A DNA stretch of 64,000 bases from Linum tenue (taxonomy: Eukaryota; Streptophyta; Magnoliopsida; Malpighiales; Linaceae), in NCBI GenBank assembly GCA_946122785.1, contig CAMGYJ010000005.1, positions 64,306,200 to 64,370,199 of the forward strand. Reading direction: 5' to 3'. How positions within the stretch are numbered: position 1 is the stretch's first letter; every line of letters begins with the position of its first letter. The notes beneath the pieces were generated by a model. It did no database searches. It saw only the letters and a program-made list of their open reading frames with translations, and had not been told where the DNA came from. Shown here piece by piece: positions 1 to 10,213 of this stretch. A program made the translations under genes and the position numbers.

Positions 1-175
1 ATATAAAGAAATTTTTTCATAGTGTTATCCAACATATTTTTTCACATGGGAAGTGTCAGTGTAAAAATATTACTTTATATCTATCATGTGCCATATGAGA
101 GTTTTGTCTTGATATCAATTTATAATTTTTTATTGAATTTTGACTTTAATTTTAATTTGTATATTTCTATGATAG

Positions 176-940
176 TATGTCAAATCTTTCGAAGTTTGAG
201 TTTGTGGCTCTTGATGTCAATGGAAATAATTACCTATCATGAGTGCTAGTCTGCTAGATGGTGAAATTCATTTTGTTACCAACGATCTTGTGAGACATTA
301 TTAAAGAGGGTAATGAAGCATTGGATCAAGACAAAACTAAAGCAATGATCTTTCTTCGATATCACCTCCACGAGGGATTGAAGAATGAGTATCTTAGGGT
401 AAAAGATCCACTTATTCTTTGGTCTAGCATGAGATAGCGGTATGAACACCAAAAAATAGTGATTCTTCCTCAGGCTCGTTATGATTGGATGCATTTGAGG
501 TTACAAGATTTTAAATCTGTAAGTGATTATAATTCAGATCTATTTGAAATAACCTCACAACTACTGTTATGTGGATAAAAATATCATTGATGAAGATATG
601 TTGGAAAAAACATTCTCCACCTTTCATGCATCTCCTGTAGCGGCAATACTGTGAAAAAGGTTCGAGAAATATTCTGAGATGCTTTCCTGTATCCTTATGG
701 CTGAACAAAATATGAGCTTTTAATGAAGAATCACCAATCTCGTCCTACTTGTGCCGCCCCATTCCCAGAAGCGAAATGCGACAAAGTTCACCCAATATTC
801 TTATGGGCAAATACATGGACATGGGCGAGGACGTGTACGTGGTCATGCTCGAGGGCATGGCCGAGATATTGGTCGAAGTAGTAGTCGTGGTGAAAGTTCC
901 AAAAGCTCATTTTTTCCCCAGAAGTGGAAAAAATGACGAT
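176..940 (+). pseudogene. Ty1/copia gag remnant
   Basis: This is a decayed gag region of a Ty1/copia element. Translating all forward frames gives pieces of a copia-type gag polyprotein (UBN2/gag-polypeptide family) in order: a substrate-like N terminus near 176-240, a segment with DQDKTKAM near 325-345, a YDW-MHLRLQDFKSVS segment near 480-520, and a Gly/Arg/His-rich tail at about 800-890. The frame is broken by several stops (for example near 300 and 435) and shifts. The tail would normally precede a CCHC knuckle, but a protease does not follow; integrase sequence starts within about 60 bases, so the element is internally deleted. No LTR was found to the left. The first 175 bases show nothing I can assign. 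Confidence 0.75.
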
Positions 941-944
941 AGAA

Positions 945-1521
945 GAGGCAAGAAACAAAGTGTTCATGGTAACTAACACGTCGAAAATGTGTGTTGCATG
1001 TTCTCGTGGCAAGTTGATTATACGACCACCACCTGTAAAAGTAAGGAATGAATCTCTTACACTTCTAGAACGTATACAAGGTGATATATACGGGCCAATT
1101 CACCCACCATATGGACGATTTAGATATTTTATGGTTCTAGTTGATACATCAACTAGATGGTCACTTGTGTGTTTACTATCAAATCGCAACCTGGCGTTTG
1201 CTAGATTACTTGCCTAACTGATTTGACTACAAGAACATTTGCCTGATTTTCCAATCCATAAAATATGTCTAGATAATGCTGGTGAATTTACTTAACAAAC
1301 TTTCAATGACTATTGTATGTCCATTGGTATGGATGTTGAACATCCTGTAGCACATGTTCATACACAAAATGGGCTGGCACCATCATTTATTAAGCATTTG
1401 CAACTGGTTGTAAGACCATTGCTTATGAAAATAAGATTGCCAATTTCTTGTTGTGGACATGCTATATTGCATGAGACAACATTAATTCGCATCATGCCAA
1501 CAAGATATCATGAATTTTCCC
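945..1521 (+). pseudogene. Ty1/copia integrase remnant
   Basis: Two pieces of a copia integrase. The first (about 985-1217) holds the end of the zinc-binding region (CVACSRGK) and the start of the catalytic core with GDIYGPI and MVLVDTSTRWS, where the Asp in the first motif is a catalytic position of the family. A stop at 1215-1217 and a second near 1294 break the frame. The second piece (1317-1529) holds the downstream core, recognisable from VEHPVAHVHTQNGLA and ILHETTLIRIMPT, where a family Glu is expected but the N-G-L-A-P sequence departs from it. Reverse transcriptase and RNase H are missing. The copia sequence stops at about 1521 exactly where Athila LTR sequence starts, so it was joined there by insertion or recombination. 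Confidence 0.8.
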
Positions 1522-1798
1522 TAAGCTAGGTGGAGGATTAGTTCCCCAAAGTACCTGTTTTTAACTTCGATCAATCTCTAGTCTAGTTAACTCCTCAAGT
1601 CCTCCACTCAAACCTGCAAAACCGATTACCTAATTAGTAATAGGTGGGAAGTAGGATAGGGTACCAGGACTCGAGTAACATACGACATTGATTACCACTA
1701 TACGACAATGCCATCTTAGGTTAAACTTGGATTAGGATGGGGTAGTTGTTGACATGTGCTAACCATTGACAATAATATCACAGATCGAAGTGATTAAT
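1522..1798 (+). mobile_element. Athila-like 5' LTR, 3'-terminal fragment
   Basis: About 280 bases here match 25963-26250, the end of the intact 3' LTR. Shared stretches include GATTACCACTATACGACAAT and CTAACCATT-ACAATAAT. The fragment ends just before a primer-binding site, as the right end of a 5' LTR should. The other roughly 1.27 kb of the LTR is missing on the left, where copia sequence begins. Differences between the copies are spread along the match, so the element is old. Confidence 0.8.
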
Positions 1799-1803
1799 CT
1801 TTT

Positions 1804-1820
1804 TCGTGTCGTTGCCAGAA
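1804..1820 (+). other. Athila-type primer-binding site (decayed)
   Basis: The bases TCGTGTCGTTGCCAGAA follow directly after the LTR fragment. They align over the full length with the usual plant Athila/Tat primer-binding site, which begins TGGCGCCGTTGCC, with differences that are mostly C to T or G to A. That family site pairs with a tRNA 3' end to prime reverse transcription. The position fits the 5' LTR to the left and gag to the right. Confidence 0.7.
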
Positions 1821-2134
1821 AACCTTCGTAACTAGTAGAAAACCATTAAGTTGTTAGTAAGTCTTTACCTTGTTTTATTTGTTTGTTTTGTTTTGTGTTT
1901 CTTGTGTGTGTGTTTTTTTAATTAAGTGTTTGTTTGTTTTGTGTTTTTTCTTGTTTTTGTTATTTTCGTTGTTTGCTTGTTTATTCAACTTCGTACGTCA
2001 AAGGTTGTTGAGATTGTGTTTTGTAGCACCTTTGTATGCAAAGAAGGGATTCTTTAGAAATATTACCTCTTGATACATAAATTGAGAGAACCCTTCGGAA
2101 TCTAAGAAGAGTTGCAAGACCTCAAAATCCACCA
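1821..2134 (+). other. Athila leader, untranslated
   Basis: The stretch between the primer-binding site and gag has no coding sequence. It contains a T/G-rich run (about 1868-1985, repeated TTTGT and GTTTG words) of the kind often seen in leaders of Athila/Tat elements. The open frame across it is low-complexity and not a gene. Confidence 0.5.
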
Positions 2135-3763
2135 ATGGCGGATCAACAAGCTCAAGTCCCACCGAGGCCAAGAACAATGATTCTTACTCAAGACCAAGTG
2201 TAGATAATGTGCAATCACGTTGCCCTACAACGATTATGAGAAAAAGCCGAGCACATTACAATGCTTCAAAGTGCGGTTCAATTCAATGGGATGATGAGTG
2301 AAGATGCGCATGCACATGTCAAGTCATTTTACGAATTGAAGGATGGAATCAGGGTGAATGGAGTTCCTCAAGAGGCTATTCGATTAAGATTATTTCTGTT
2401 TACCTTGATTGGCGCGACAAAGAAATTGTTGAAAAATCAACCACATCACTCCATCGCCTCATGGGACGATCTATGCGACAAGTTCTTCGCAATATATATT
2501 TCACCTTCTAAGACGGCTTTAATGAGAAGTGATATCACCATGTTTCGTCAAGAGGCGGATGAACCATTGTTTGAAGGATGGGAAATATTTACATCCCTCC
2601 TACTCAAGTGTCATCACCATGGAATTGCCAATCAGTTACAAGTGGAAAGATTTTATAATAGGTTGACGAAGAAGTCACGAAGCCTCATTGATGCGGCTAG
2701 TGGAGGTACATTAGGAACAAAAAAAAGTCGGAGAACTTCAACAATTGATCGAAGAAATGGCCCTTAATAGCTATGATTGGGGTGACGAAAGAAGAGGCAA
2801 GAGCTTATCAAAGGGGAGTTTAATGAAGATTGAATAACTTTCATCATTATCGGCTCATATTCAAGAACTCTCCAAGAAAATCGATCAATTTGCATCATCA
2901 ATGAAAGGTAATTGGAAGAAACTTATGAAATGTGATTGTTGTGGCCACTCAAGTCATACCATGGAAGAGTGTAAGTCTATGATTGAGGCTTCACTATAGT
3001 TTAAGCAAGCCAACATTGTGGGAGGCCAATCTCGAGGGAACAACCCTTATAGCTCAACAAATAATCCGGGTTGGAGGAATTACCCTAATTTTCTTTGGTC
3101 TTCTACAACGGATAGGAAACCTTCGGGTTTTCAATCTCAATGTCCAACGCAAAATACTTACCAAATACTAAGTCAACCACCACACCAAGGAGCATATAAA
3201 GAACAAAGTCGACCATCCGATGGTCGAGTTTCTAAACTTGAAGATTTGGTGGGACAATTTGTTGCACATTCCAACAAGAAGTTTGAAGCTATTGACAAGT
3301 TCATAGAGAATACCTCAACCAAATTCTCAAGTTTGGAAGCGGGTCAAAGGAATCAACATGCCTCACTTCAAAATCTTGAAACTCAACTAAGTTCATTGGC
3401 TCAAACTCTATCGTTAAGAGCTCAAGGAACCCTACCGAGAAATATCGAACATAATCCAAAGGAAGGATGTCATGCGATAACTATAAGGAGTAGACGACCC
3501 TTGAAGGAGATTCCTATCTCAACTCCGAGGATCCCGTTAAGAAAAGTTCAACATGAAGTCCTTCTAGAAGAAGAGGTAGTACGGGAGGAGGTCCAAACTT
3601 CCATTCAAATGAAGATTGAAGATGAGGAGAAGTCTAAGAAGACTCAAGTACCCGAGCTAGCACCGAAAGTTCATTATCCTAGGCGGTAATTTGAAAGTGA
3701 TCTTTATCATGAATGTGCTCCATGGAAGGATACTTTGAAATAATTGAAGGTAACGATACCTTT
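2135..3763 (+). pseudogene. Athila-like gag
   Basis: Gag of a Ty3/gypsy element of the Athila/Tat group. An ATG at 2135 starts a short N terminus that hits a stop at 2201-2203. The Retrotrans_gag core lies at 2261-2767: it contains the conserved order IRLRLF, WDDLCDKF, PSKTA-MRSDI, LFEGWE and DAASGG. A frameshift near 2735 is followed by a knuckle-like CDCCGHSSHTMEEC (about 2932-2973) and a stop at 2998-3000. The C-terminal part is open at 3018-3689 and includes a coiled-coil-like stretch. The reading frame then runs toward the gag-protease junction, where it is cut at 3763 by a large insertion. The protease half resumes at 18851. Several stops and shifts make it non-functional. Confidence 0.8.
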
Positions 3764-4093
3764 TGTAACACCCCGACTTTTTGGCTCAGGTTCGACCATA
3801 GTAAATGAACGGTTGAATGGATGGTTACCTACGAAGGATTACAACCGTGTATTAGAAATAATAATAATAATAATAACATTAATACTTATAATAATAATTA
3901 TTATTATACATCATCTAACCGTCCCATTTAACCCCAATCGGTGCAAAAAGAGAAAACATAAAACCACAAAAGCCACCAGCTTACTTTCCCCGACTCTCTC
4001 TCTCTCTCTCTCTATTTTTCCCACGCAAGAAAAGCAGCGCCGCCATCGACCCAGCCCACTCGTCCCATCCCCAGCCGAGTTGACGTTTCCATC
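3764..4093 (+). repeat. LTR, left part
   Basis: Begins TGTAACACC, a common start of plant gypsy LTRs. It contains an AT-rich (AAT)n-like run at about 3857-3905, a CT microsatellite near 3995-4012 and then GC-rich sequence. It stops at the CACTACA end of the CACTA transposon at 4094. No coding sequence. Confidence 0.7.
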
Positions 4094-5544
4094 CACTACA
4101 AAAAAGACAGTCAGTTATTACCAAAACCACATGACGACTGCTTTTTTCCGTCGCAAATTATCATCATTACCAACGAAATAACGAAATTGTTGCAAAAGTT
4201 AATATTTTTCTTGAACAAAAAAATATCGCGTTGGAAATGACAATAAATTGCATGGGAAATTATATATCACGTATATTCGAGGGATCTTGGGTAAGTATTT
4301 ATGACAAAATTTATTTTATCGTTGTAACAGTGCAATAATACTGACAATTTTAATTTGTGTGTCGATAATGTAGTTGTATTTATGACGCTGTAAATATTAG
4401 CGTAGGAATTAATATTTTTTATGACGAGTAATCTTCAACATCAGTATTGTTTCCTCATATATGTTCTTATTTGTGAGGATTACTATATACATCAGAACAA
4501 CTTTTCAATTCCAACTAAAAATTTTGTTCGTCGCAAAAATTCCGTCAAAGAAATTTTGAGAAAAGTCGTTTACACCCTCAGTGCCCCTATTTCTCAAAAC
4601 GGTAATTGATAATTAAAAAAAAAGAAACGATATGGAGGATCGAACACTATACCTCCAAGCTGAAATACGACTTACACACCAGTTGCACTATACCTACATT
4701 CATGACTATTCCCGAGTCTTTTCTACTTATTATTGGAGTAATGTCGGAATTCAATCGACGCACAAAATCGGTTCATCCCCTTCGTCCCTTCCGATTAAAC
4801 TTACATTCATCCCTTCTGCAGAAAACTGCAAAGAATATATACAGAAACGATTGGCCTCTAATTAATTGAATTAAAGGGAGAAATCATAAGTATGTGGTTA
4901 ATTGATACAATGAACGGTTGAATCGGAGTTCATGAATTCAGGCAAACGTCGAATGGACCTATGAAATTGAGGCTTATAAAAAGTGATATTGAAGAAGAAC
5001 AGAACACGGTAATCATTCATCTAGGATCACGAATCAATCTCTTTTGCAGAGAGAAGGATTCACAAAATTTCCACTCCCATATTGGGTTCGGCCGCACGCC
5101 GCCGTATTTGATTCAGACGCCTGCCAGCGAAGTTTGCTCGGTCGTCGATCGGCGGAATTTCTTCAGTCAAACGCCGCCGGATTTGATCCAGACGCCTGCC
5201 GCCGTAGTTTGCTTAGTCACACGCCGCCGAATATTTTTCAATTGAACGCAGCCGGTTGAGAACTTTGGCCGGCCAGTGTTCTGTTCTCGATCGGGAACTG
5301 GAAAGTCAAGAACGGGAAGAGGTACCAATCCCCTTCTCTTCGTACAGATTCTTTTTTCTTTAAAAAAGATCTATATCTATTTGAGACAATTTACAATCAC
5401 ATACTTCACTAATTATATTTGAATGTTATATTATTTTTTTGTTGGTGAATGGGAATACATAGGTTAAATATTAATTTTTAGTTATTAATTAAAATTAATT
5501 TTTGATGTTATTGTCTTAATTGCATCTAGTTCATTGGTGTAGGT
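4094..5544 (+). other. CACTA left terminal and subterminal region
   Basis: Non-coding sequence between the CACTA terminus and its first gene. Short words such as GTCGCAAA and TGACGA recur in both orientations (for example 4149, 4528), as expected for transposase-binding subterminal repeats. The segment at about 5091-5241 is GC-rich and holds a tandem duplication listed separately. The rest (5242-5544) is likely 5' leader; an acceptor-like TAG sits just before the ATG at 5545. Confidence 0.5.
5091..5241 (+). repeat. GC-rich tandem duplication in CACTA 5' region
   Basis: Two copies of a unit of about 75 bases. Each carries ACGCCGCCG-ATTTGAT-CAGACGCCTGCC followed by GTAGTTTGCT or GAAGTTTGCT. 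A third partial copy of the ACGCCGCCGAAT core follows. CpG-rich subterminal repeats are known from some CACTA elements; binding of transposase here is an inference. Confidence 0.6.
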
Positions 5545-7678
5545 ATGACATCAATTGATAAATCCTGGATACAATTAAAGAATCGGGCATCTATGGAGTA
5601 TATGGACGGAGTTAGAAATTTCGCACTATACGTAGAGGACAATGTTAAAGACGAAGATGGTAAAATTAGGTGTCCTTGCACGGTCTGTTCTAACGTCTGC
5701 AGATTGACGATTGGAGAGGTAGAGACGCATCTTCTTCGTAAAGGGATGCGAAGTGACTACACTAAGTGGGTATACCATGGGGAGGGCGATGATGAAGATG
5801 AAGATGAAGATGAAAATGAAGACGAAGATGATGACATTGAAGATGAGAATGAAACCGGTGATGTCGATATGGACTTGGATGACATGCTCGGTGTTCTTAA
5901 TGACCTCTTACCTCCACAGGCCGATCCTGAGCCTGAAGAACCTAACAAAGAAGCCCAAAAGCTATACACACTTTTTGGAGAAGCGCAATCACCGTTGTAT
6001 GAAGGTTGTGATCCAAAGTTGTCAAGATTGTCATGTATCGTGAAGCTCATGAACATGAAGTGGTTGAACAATTGGACTGATCATTCCTTTACCGAGTTGT
6101 TGAAATTCATTCGGAGCGCATTGCCTATGGCGGAGTCATTGCAAAAAAATAACTATGCAGCAAAACAGTTAATGAAGGGTCTTGGGCTACATTGTGAAGA
6201 AATACATGCATGTGTGGATGATTGCGTATTATATTACGGCGATCTGGAGATGGTGACATCTTGCCCATCATGCGAGAAGTCAAGGTACAAGAAATTTTAT
6301 AAGGATAAGAAGGGAAGAGTGCAAAAAATTCCGTTCAAAATTTTACGGTATTTTCCAATCAAGCCCCGACTACAGAGATTATTCGTGTCCTCTAAAAATG
6401 CCGAAGACATGGTTTGGCATGCTGGACACCATTCTAAAGATGGGATATTAAGGCATCCTGTTGATGGTGAGGCTTGGAGTACTTTGGACAAGTACGATCC
6501 AACTTTTGGTGCTGAAGCCCGAAACGTAAGGTTGGGACTAGCTACCGATGGATTCAACTCATTCGGTAATATGAAGAGCACTCACAGTACGTGACCAGTT
6601 CTTCTATGCCCGTATAATCTCCCTCCCTGGAAGTGCATGAAGACACCCTTCCCCTTCTTGACATTACTCATTCCTGGCCCAAAAGCACCGGGCAATAATA
6701 TTGACTTATTTTTTAGACCAGCCATCGATGATCTGAAGAAGTTGTGGGCTGACGGTGTGTTGACTTATGATGCTTTTAAGAAGGAGAACTTTATCATGCG
6801 AGCAGCTATTCTATGGACCATCAATGATTATCCGGCTTATGCTAATCTCTCTAGATGGGCAACAAAAGGTTAATTGGCTTGTCCTTCATGTGGAGCTGAA
6901 ACAGACCATTTGAGATTGACGAATGGACGTAAGGAGTGCTATATGTACCATCGTCGGTTTTTGCCAGCAGATGATAAGTGGCGGAAGCAAAAGAAGGAAT
7001 TTAATGGCAGAGTAGAGAAGAGGCCCCCACCACGAATTTTGCCGTCACTCGAGGTATCCACTCAGCTCAACTCATTAAATAAAAAAAAAATTGTTGCCTT
7101 TTTTCAAATTTAATTTAATTTTATAGGTAGGAAAAATGCACGAAGAAAAGGTTGCAACATTGCATCATTCTATGTTGACTTTATCTCGAGAACCCGACAA
7201 ACAAGTCTTGCACTTCACAGGATATTGCATAAATGGTTTTAGATTCCACACGCGAAAGCATGAAACGACCAAGACAGGTCAAAATAGCGGAGTAATGGTG
7301 CAACGTGAAGATGTCGTTGGAATTCCTTACTATGGCGTCATTGAAGATATCATAGAGCTTCGCTATACCGAAGGCCTTCGCGTGGTGCTATTTGAATGCG
7401 AGTGGTACGACACGACGAGAGAAGGTTTAGGCTACAGGAGGGATGGCCACGGCGTGGTGACCCTTAATAGGACACGTAAGCGCCATGCCGATGAACCGTA
7501 TGTTATGGCGAGTCAAACACTTCAAGTGTATTATGTGCAGTGCGTCAGAAATCGAGATTGGTACACAGTGATTCAGACAAAACCGAGAAATTTCTATAAT
7601 CTAGCCGAGGAAGAAGAAATTCTCGAAGAACATGCGTACCAAGAAGACACAATTGTCGATGATCCTCGAATAATCTAG
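5545..7678 (+). pseudogene. CACTA TNP2-type transposase, internally deleted
   Basis: The ATG at 5545 opens a transposase-associated (TAM) domain (residues about 5-75: DKSWIQLKNR, CPCTVCSN, WVYHGEG), then an acidic Asp/Glu run (residues about 74-115) and the N-terminal TNP2 transposase region up to LLIPGPKAPGNNID, MRAAILWTINDYPAY and a CPSCG motif. One frame runs from 5545 to about 7087 with two nonsense codons, TGA at 6593-6595 where a Trp is expected and TAA at 6871-6873 where a Tyr is expected. A likely intron follows (donor near 7053, acceptor near 7126), then 7136-7678, a DUF4216-type C terminus (SGVMVQ, YYGVIEDIIEL, VVLFECEWYD, ASQTLQVYYV). The middle of TNP2 with the catalytic core and DUF4218 is absent, so the gene was deleted internally and cannot act. 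Confidence 0.85.
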
Positions 7679-8140
7679 GATGACGGAGACGATGATAACT
7701 TGAGTTTGACTAGACCGGGTTATGAAGAATTTATTTAGACTTTTATTTAGACTTTTGTTACAATTATACGGTGACATTTTGTTTTAGACTTACTCGTATT
7801 TTGTTAATTTCAATTAATAATTGAGGATTGCAATTTGTTTAATACTTATATTGTATTTTGTTAAGTTCAAATGCTAATGGGAGATTGCAATTTCATCTAT
7901 TTAATTATTTTTCGTACCCCAATAGTTACCACTGCTGTAAAGGAAAAATACGGTGCCGTTTGGGGGTTTAATTCTCGGAAAGGAGATAATAATAAAAATA
8001 CGGCGCCGTTTGGGGGTTTACTTCTCGGAAAGGAGATAACAATTTAGTGAAGGGGACGATTCATCCTCCTTTTCACTTTACCAAAACCTCAAAATCACTT
8101 GAACGTCGCCCTCTGCCGGGAGACTGTCGTCCGTTCCAAA
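7679..8140 (+). other. Spacer between the two CACTA genes
   Basis: AT-rich 3' flank of the TNP2 gene. It contains an exact-looking tandem duplication of a roughly 46-base unit at 7948-8041 (each copy with TACGG-GCCGTTTGGGGGTTTA and CTCGGAAAGGAGATAA). Nothing coding is visible. The duplicated block lies just upstream of the second CACTA gene and might be part of its promoter. Confidence 0.5.
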
Positions 8141-8839
8141 ATGGAGGAGCAGTTTACCGGCGACATCGTTTGGAAGGGGGAGAAGAGAGTTGCATCGCGA
8201 GGCGGAAAGTCTATAACCCCAAAATCGATGGCGGTGTTGTGTGCAGAGGGGCTTCAGCTTCTTGAATCGTGGACAACCGAGAAGTGAGATCAGTGCATGC
8301 CGCGAACTCCGTCTCCTTCGAAGGTGAACTATACGCAGGATGGAGGAGTGGCATGCTGCCGATCGAAGGACAGGGAAGAGCAGGTGGTGGTTGAAGACGA
8401 AGCACCAGTTGTTTCGTCTTCTCCCAATATGGATTTGCTTAGGTTCTGCATAGTAAGTTAAATTTTTTCCCCTTATCGAGTCTTCAATTTTGGAATTTGC
8501 TCACGAATTCACGCGTTGAATTAAATGCCATGATGATTTTATCCTCCCGTTGAGATGCATGCTAGAACTTTCTTTTTTGGTAAAAAATTCCGTCTTATTC
8601 TTCACGCCTGCAATTGAATTCGTCGATGTGTTGTTGCACTAACCCAAAAAAATAGCGGGTTAACGAGGGAAAACAGGATTTAAGGGCATCAAAAATTCCC
8701 TGAATCTAAAAACTTAAACTCTCTCAATCTGCATAAGCATCACTCTCGTGTATACTCCCTCCCTTCACCGTTTACCTAAGCCATAACCCTTTGTATTGTG
8801 GGTTCCGAACCGGCTCGTCCGGTGAGCATTAAAATGATC

Positions 8840-9170
8840 ATTTAATGGCTGCACTCGTCCGTTTCGGACTGATTTAACGCTTGGTGTCGTTAATTCCCTA
8901 TTTGGGTTTTATTACATCAATTATTTGATGTTATTGGGGTTTTAATGGCCTTTTGATTAAACGTTACAAGAATTTAGTGATTAACTAAAGCAATTTTATT
9001 TTTTTTTTTTAAAGTGGGCGGAAAGCTTAGCAAGCTAACTTTGGCTCTTAACCAATTAATGGCCTCATTGGTCCATTTATTTGGGTTTTAATACATCAGT
9101 TATTTTATTTGATGTTATTGGGTCCTTAATGATCCGTTACAAGTGATTAATGAGTCACTAAAGCGGTCCT
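8840..9170 (+). repeat. Diverged tandem duplication in CACTA intron
   Basis: Two diverged copies (about 8841-8990 and 9050-9170) share TTAATGGC, TTTGGGTTTTA-TACATCA, TTTGATGTTATTGGG, CGTTACAAG and TTAACTAAAGC-like words. They lie in the large intron of the second CACTA gene. No coding potential. Confidence 0.5.
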
Positions 9171-9309
9171 TTTATGGCGCTTTACAACCTTTATGGTTGG
9201 TTTATATATCAAATTATGGGATAGAAAGAATTAACTTCTGACGGTCATAATTAATTTTTGACTTTTAGAATTAATTAATTTATGGTTTTCAAAGTACCAG
9301 AGGAGTAAA

Positions 9310-10213
9310 CTGTCTAGTTCGCTGCCCGGTTTGCTGGAGAAGACCGGAAAGTCTTGAACATCTGTTCTTCAAATGCCCCCTTGGCCACAAGATTGTGGTC
9401 GCTCATGGGTCTAAATGATTTCATCTCCTCGGCCCCGACTGTGAATTCAGTCTCTGGTGGCGACATGTTATGCTTTCTGAGCACCCCCAAACCCACATTC
9501 TCCTATATGTTTGTGTATTATGGAGGATCTGGAAGTCTTGAAATAAGGTGGTCTTTGAGCATGTCCAGCCTCATGCCCGGTCTCTCGCTCGTCAGTGTTT
9601 TTTTCCAAGTTCGCGTTATGTCTTCCTCCCTTCCTTTGGTCCCTGCTCTGCCCCAGCCTTCCCATTCTCGCCTCTCGTCTTGGTCCCCTCCTCCTGTTGG
9701 CTTTGTGAAGATCCACTTTGATGCTGCTGTTCGTCCTTCTGGGTGCCCGTCTGGTCTTGTGGTGCGCAGTTCAGATGGGCATGTGGCTCTGGCTTTAGGG
9801 TCTCTCCATCCCGGTATTGCTGATCCCTATCTTGCGGAGCTCCTAACAGCTAGGGACGCCTTCGCCCTTGTAGTCTCCAAAGTGCTGCCTCGGGTCATCA
9901 TAGAAGGAGATTCAGAGGTGGTGTTTCGGCAGCTTCGTCAAGGTGCTCTCTCTGTCTCCTTTGGAGGTCCGGTGCTTCGGGATTGCTCCCTTCTCCTTTC
10001 TTCCGTCTCTATTTCTTTAGAGTTTAGGGCAGTTCCTCGGACTGCTAACAGTGCTGCCCATAGAGTGGCGCAGAAAGCACTGTTACTCTCCCCTTTAGAG
10101 TTTTGCGCCTTTGTTTTTGTGGGTTGGCTTCTCTGATGTATTGGGTTGGGCAGGGTCGGGGTAGATTGTATAGGTTTTCTCTTGACATTTCTTGGAAAAA
10201 AAAAAAAAAAAAA
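9310..10213 (+). mobile_element. LINE 3' fragment with RNase H domain and poly-A
   Basis: The end of a plant L1-type LINE, truncated at the 5' side. About 9320-9480 reads, in one frame, as the cysteine-containing zf-RVT segment (SLEHLFFKCP). After frame changes, 9690-10136 encodes an RNase H-like domain (RVT_3): KIHFDAAVR with the catalytic Asp, YLAELLTARDA with the Glu, VIIEGDSEVV with the second Asp, and ARTANSAAHRVA-type ending. It stops at 10134-10136, followed by a short 3' end and an A run at 10196-10212. I found no clear target duplication. It sits in an intron of the CACTA gene. Confidence 0.75.

Noticed and set aside
1870..2073. 67-codon Leu/Phe/Cys-rich frame
   Set aside because: It is a translation of a T/G-rich non-coding leader run in the Athila element.
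5757..6071. Ser-rich minus-strand frame
   Set aside because: It is the complement of the acidic GAT/GAA run in the CACTA transposase gene.
8047..8287. Two overlapping short frames upstream of the second CACTA gene
   Set aside because: I could not show that they belong to the gene; only the stretch leading to the donor at about 8452 was kept as a possible first exon.
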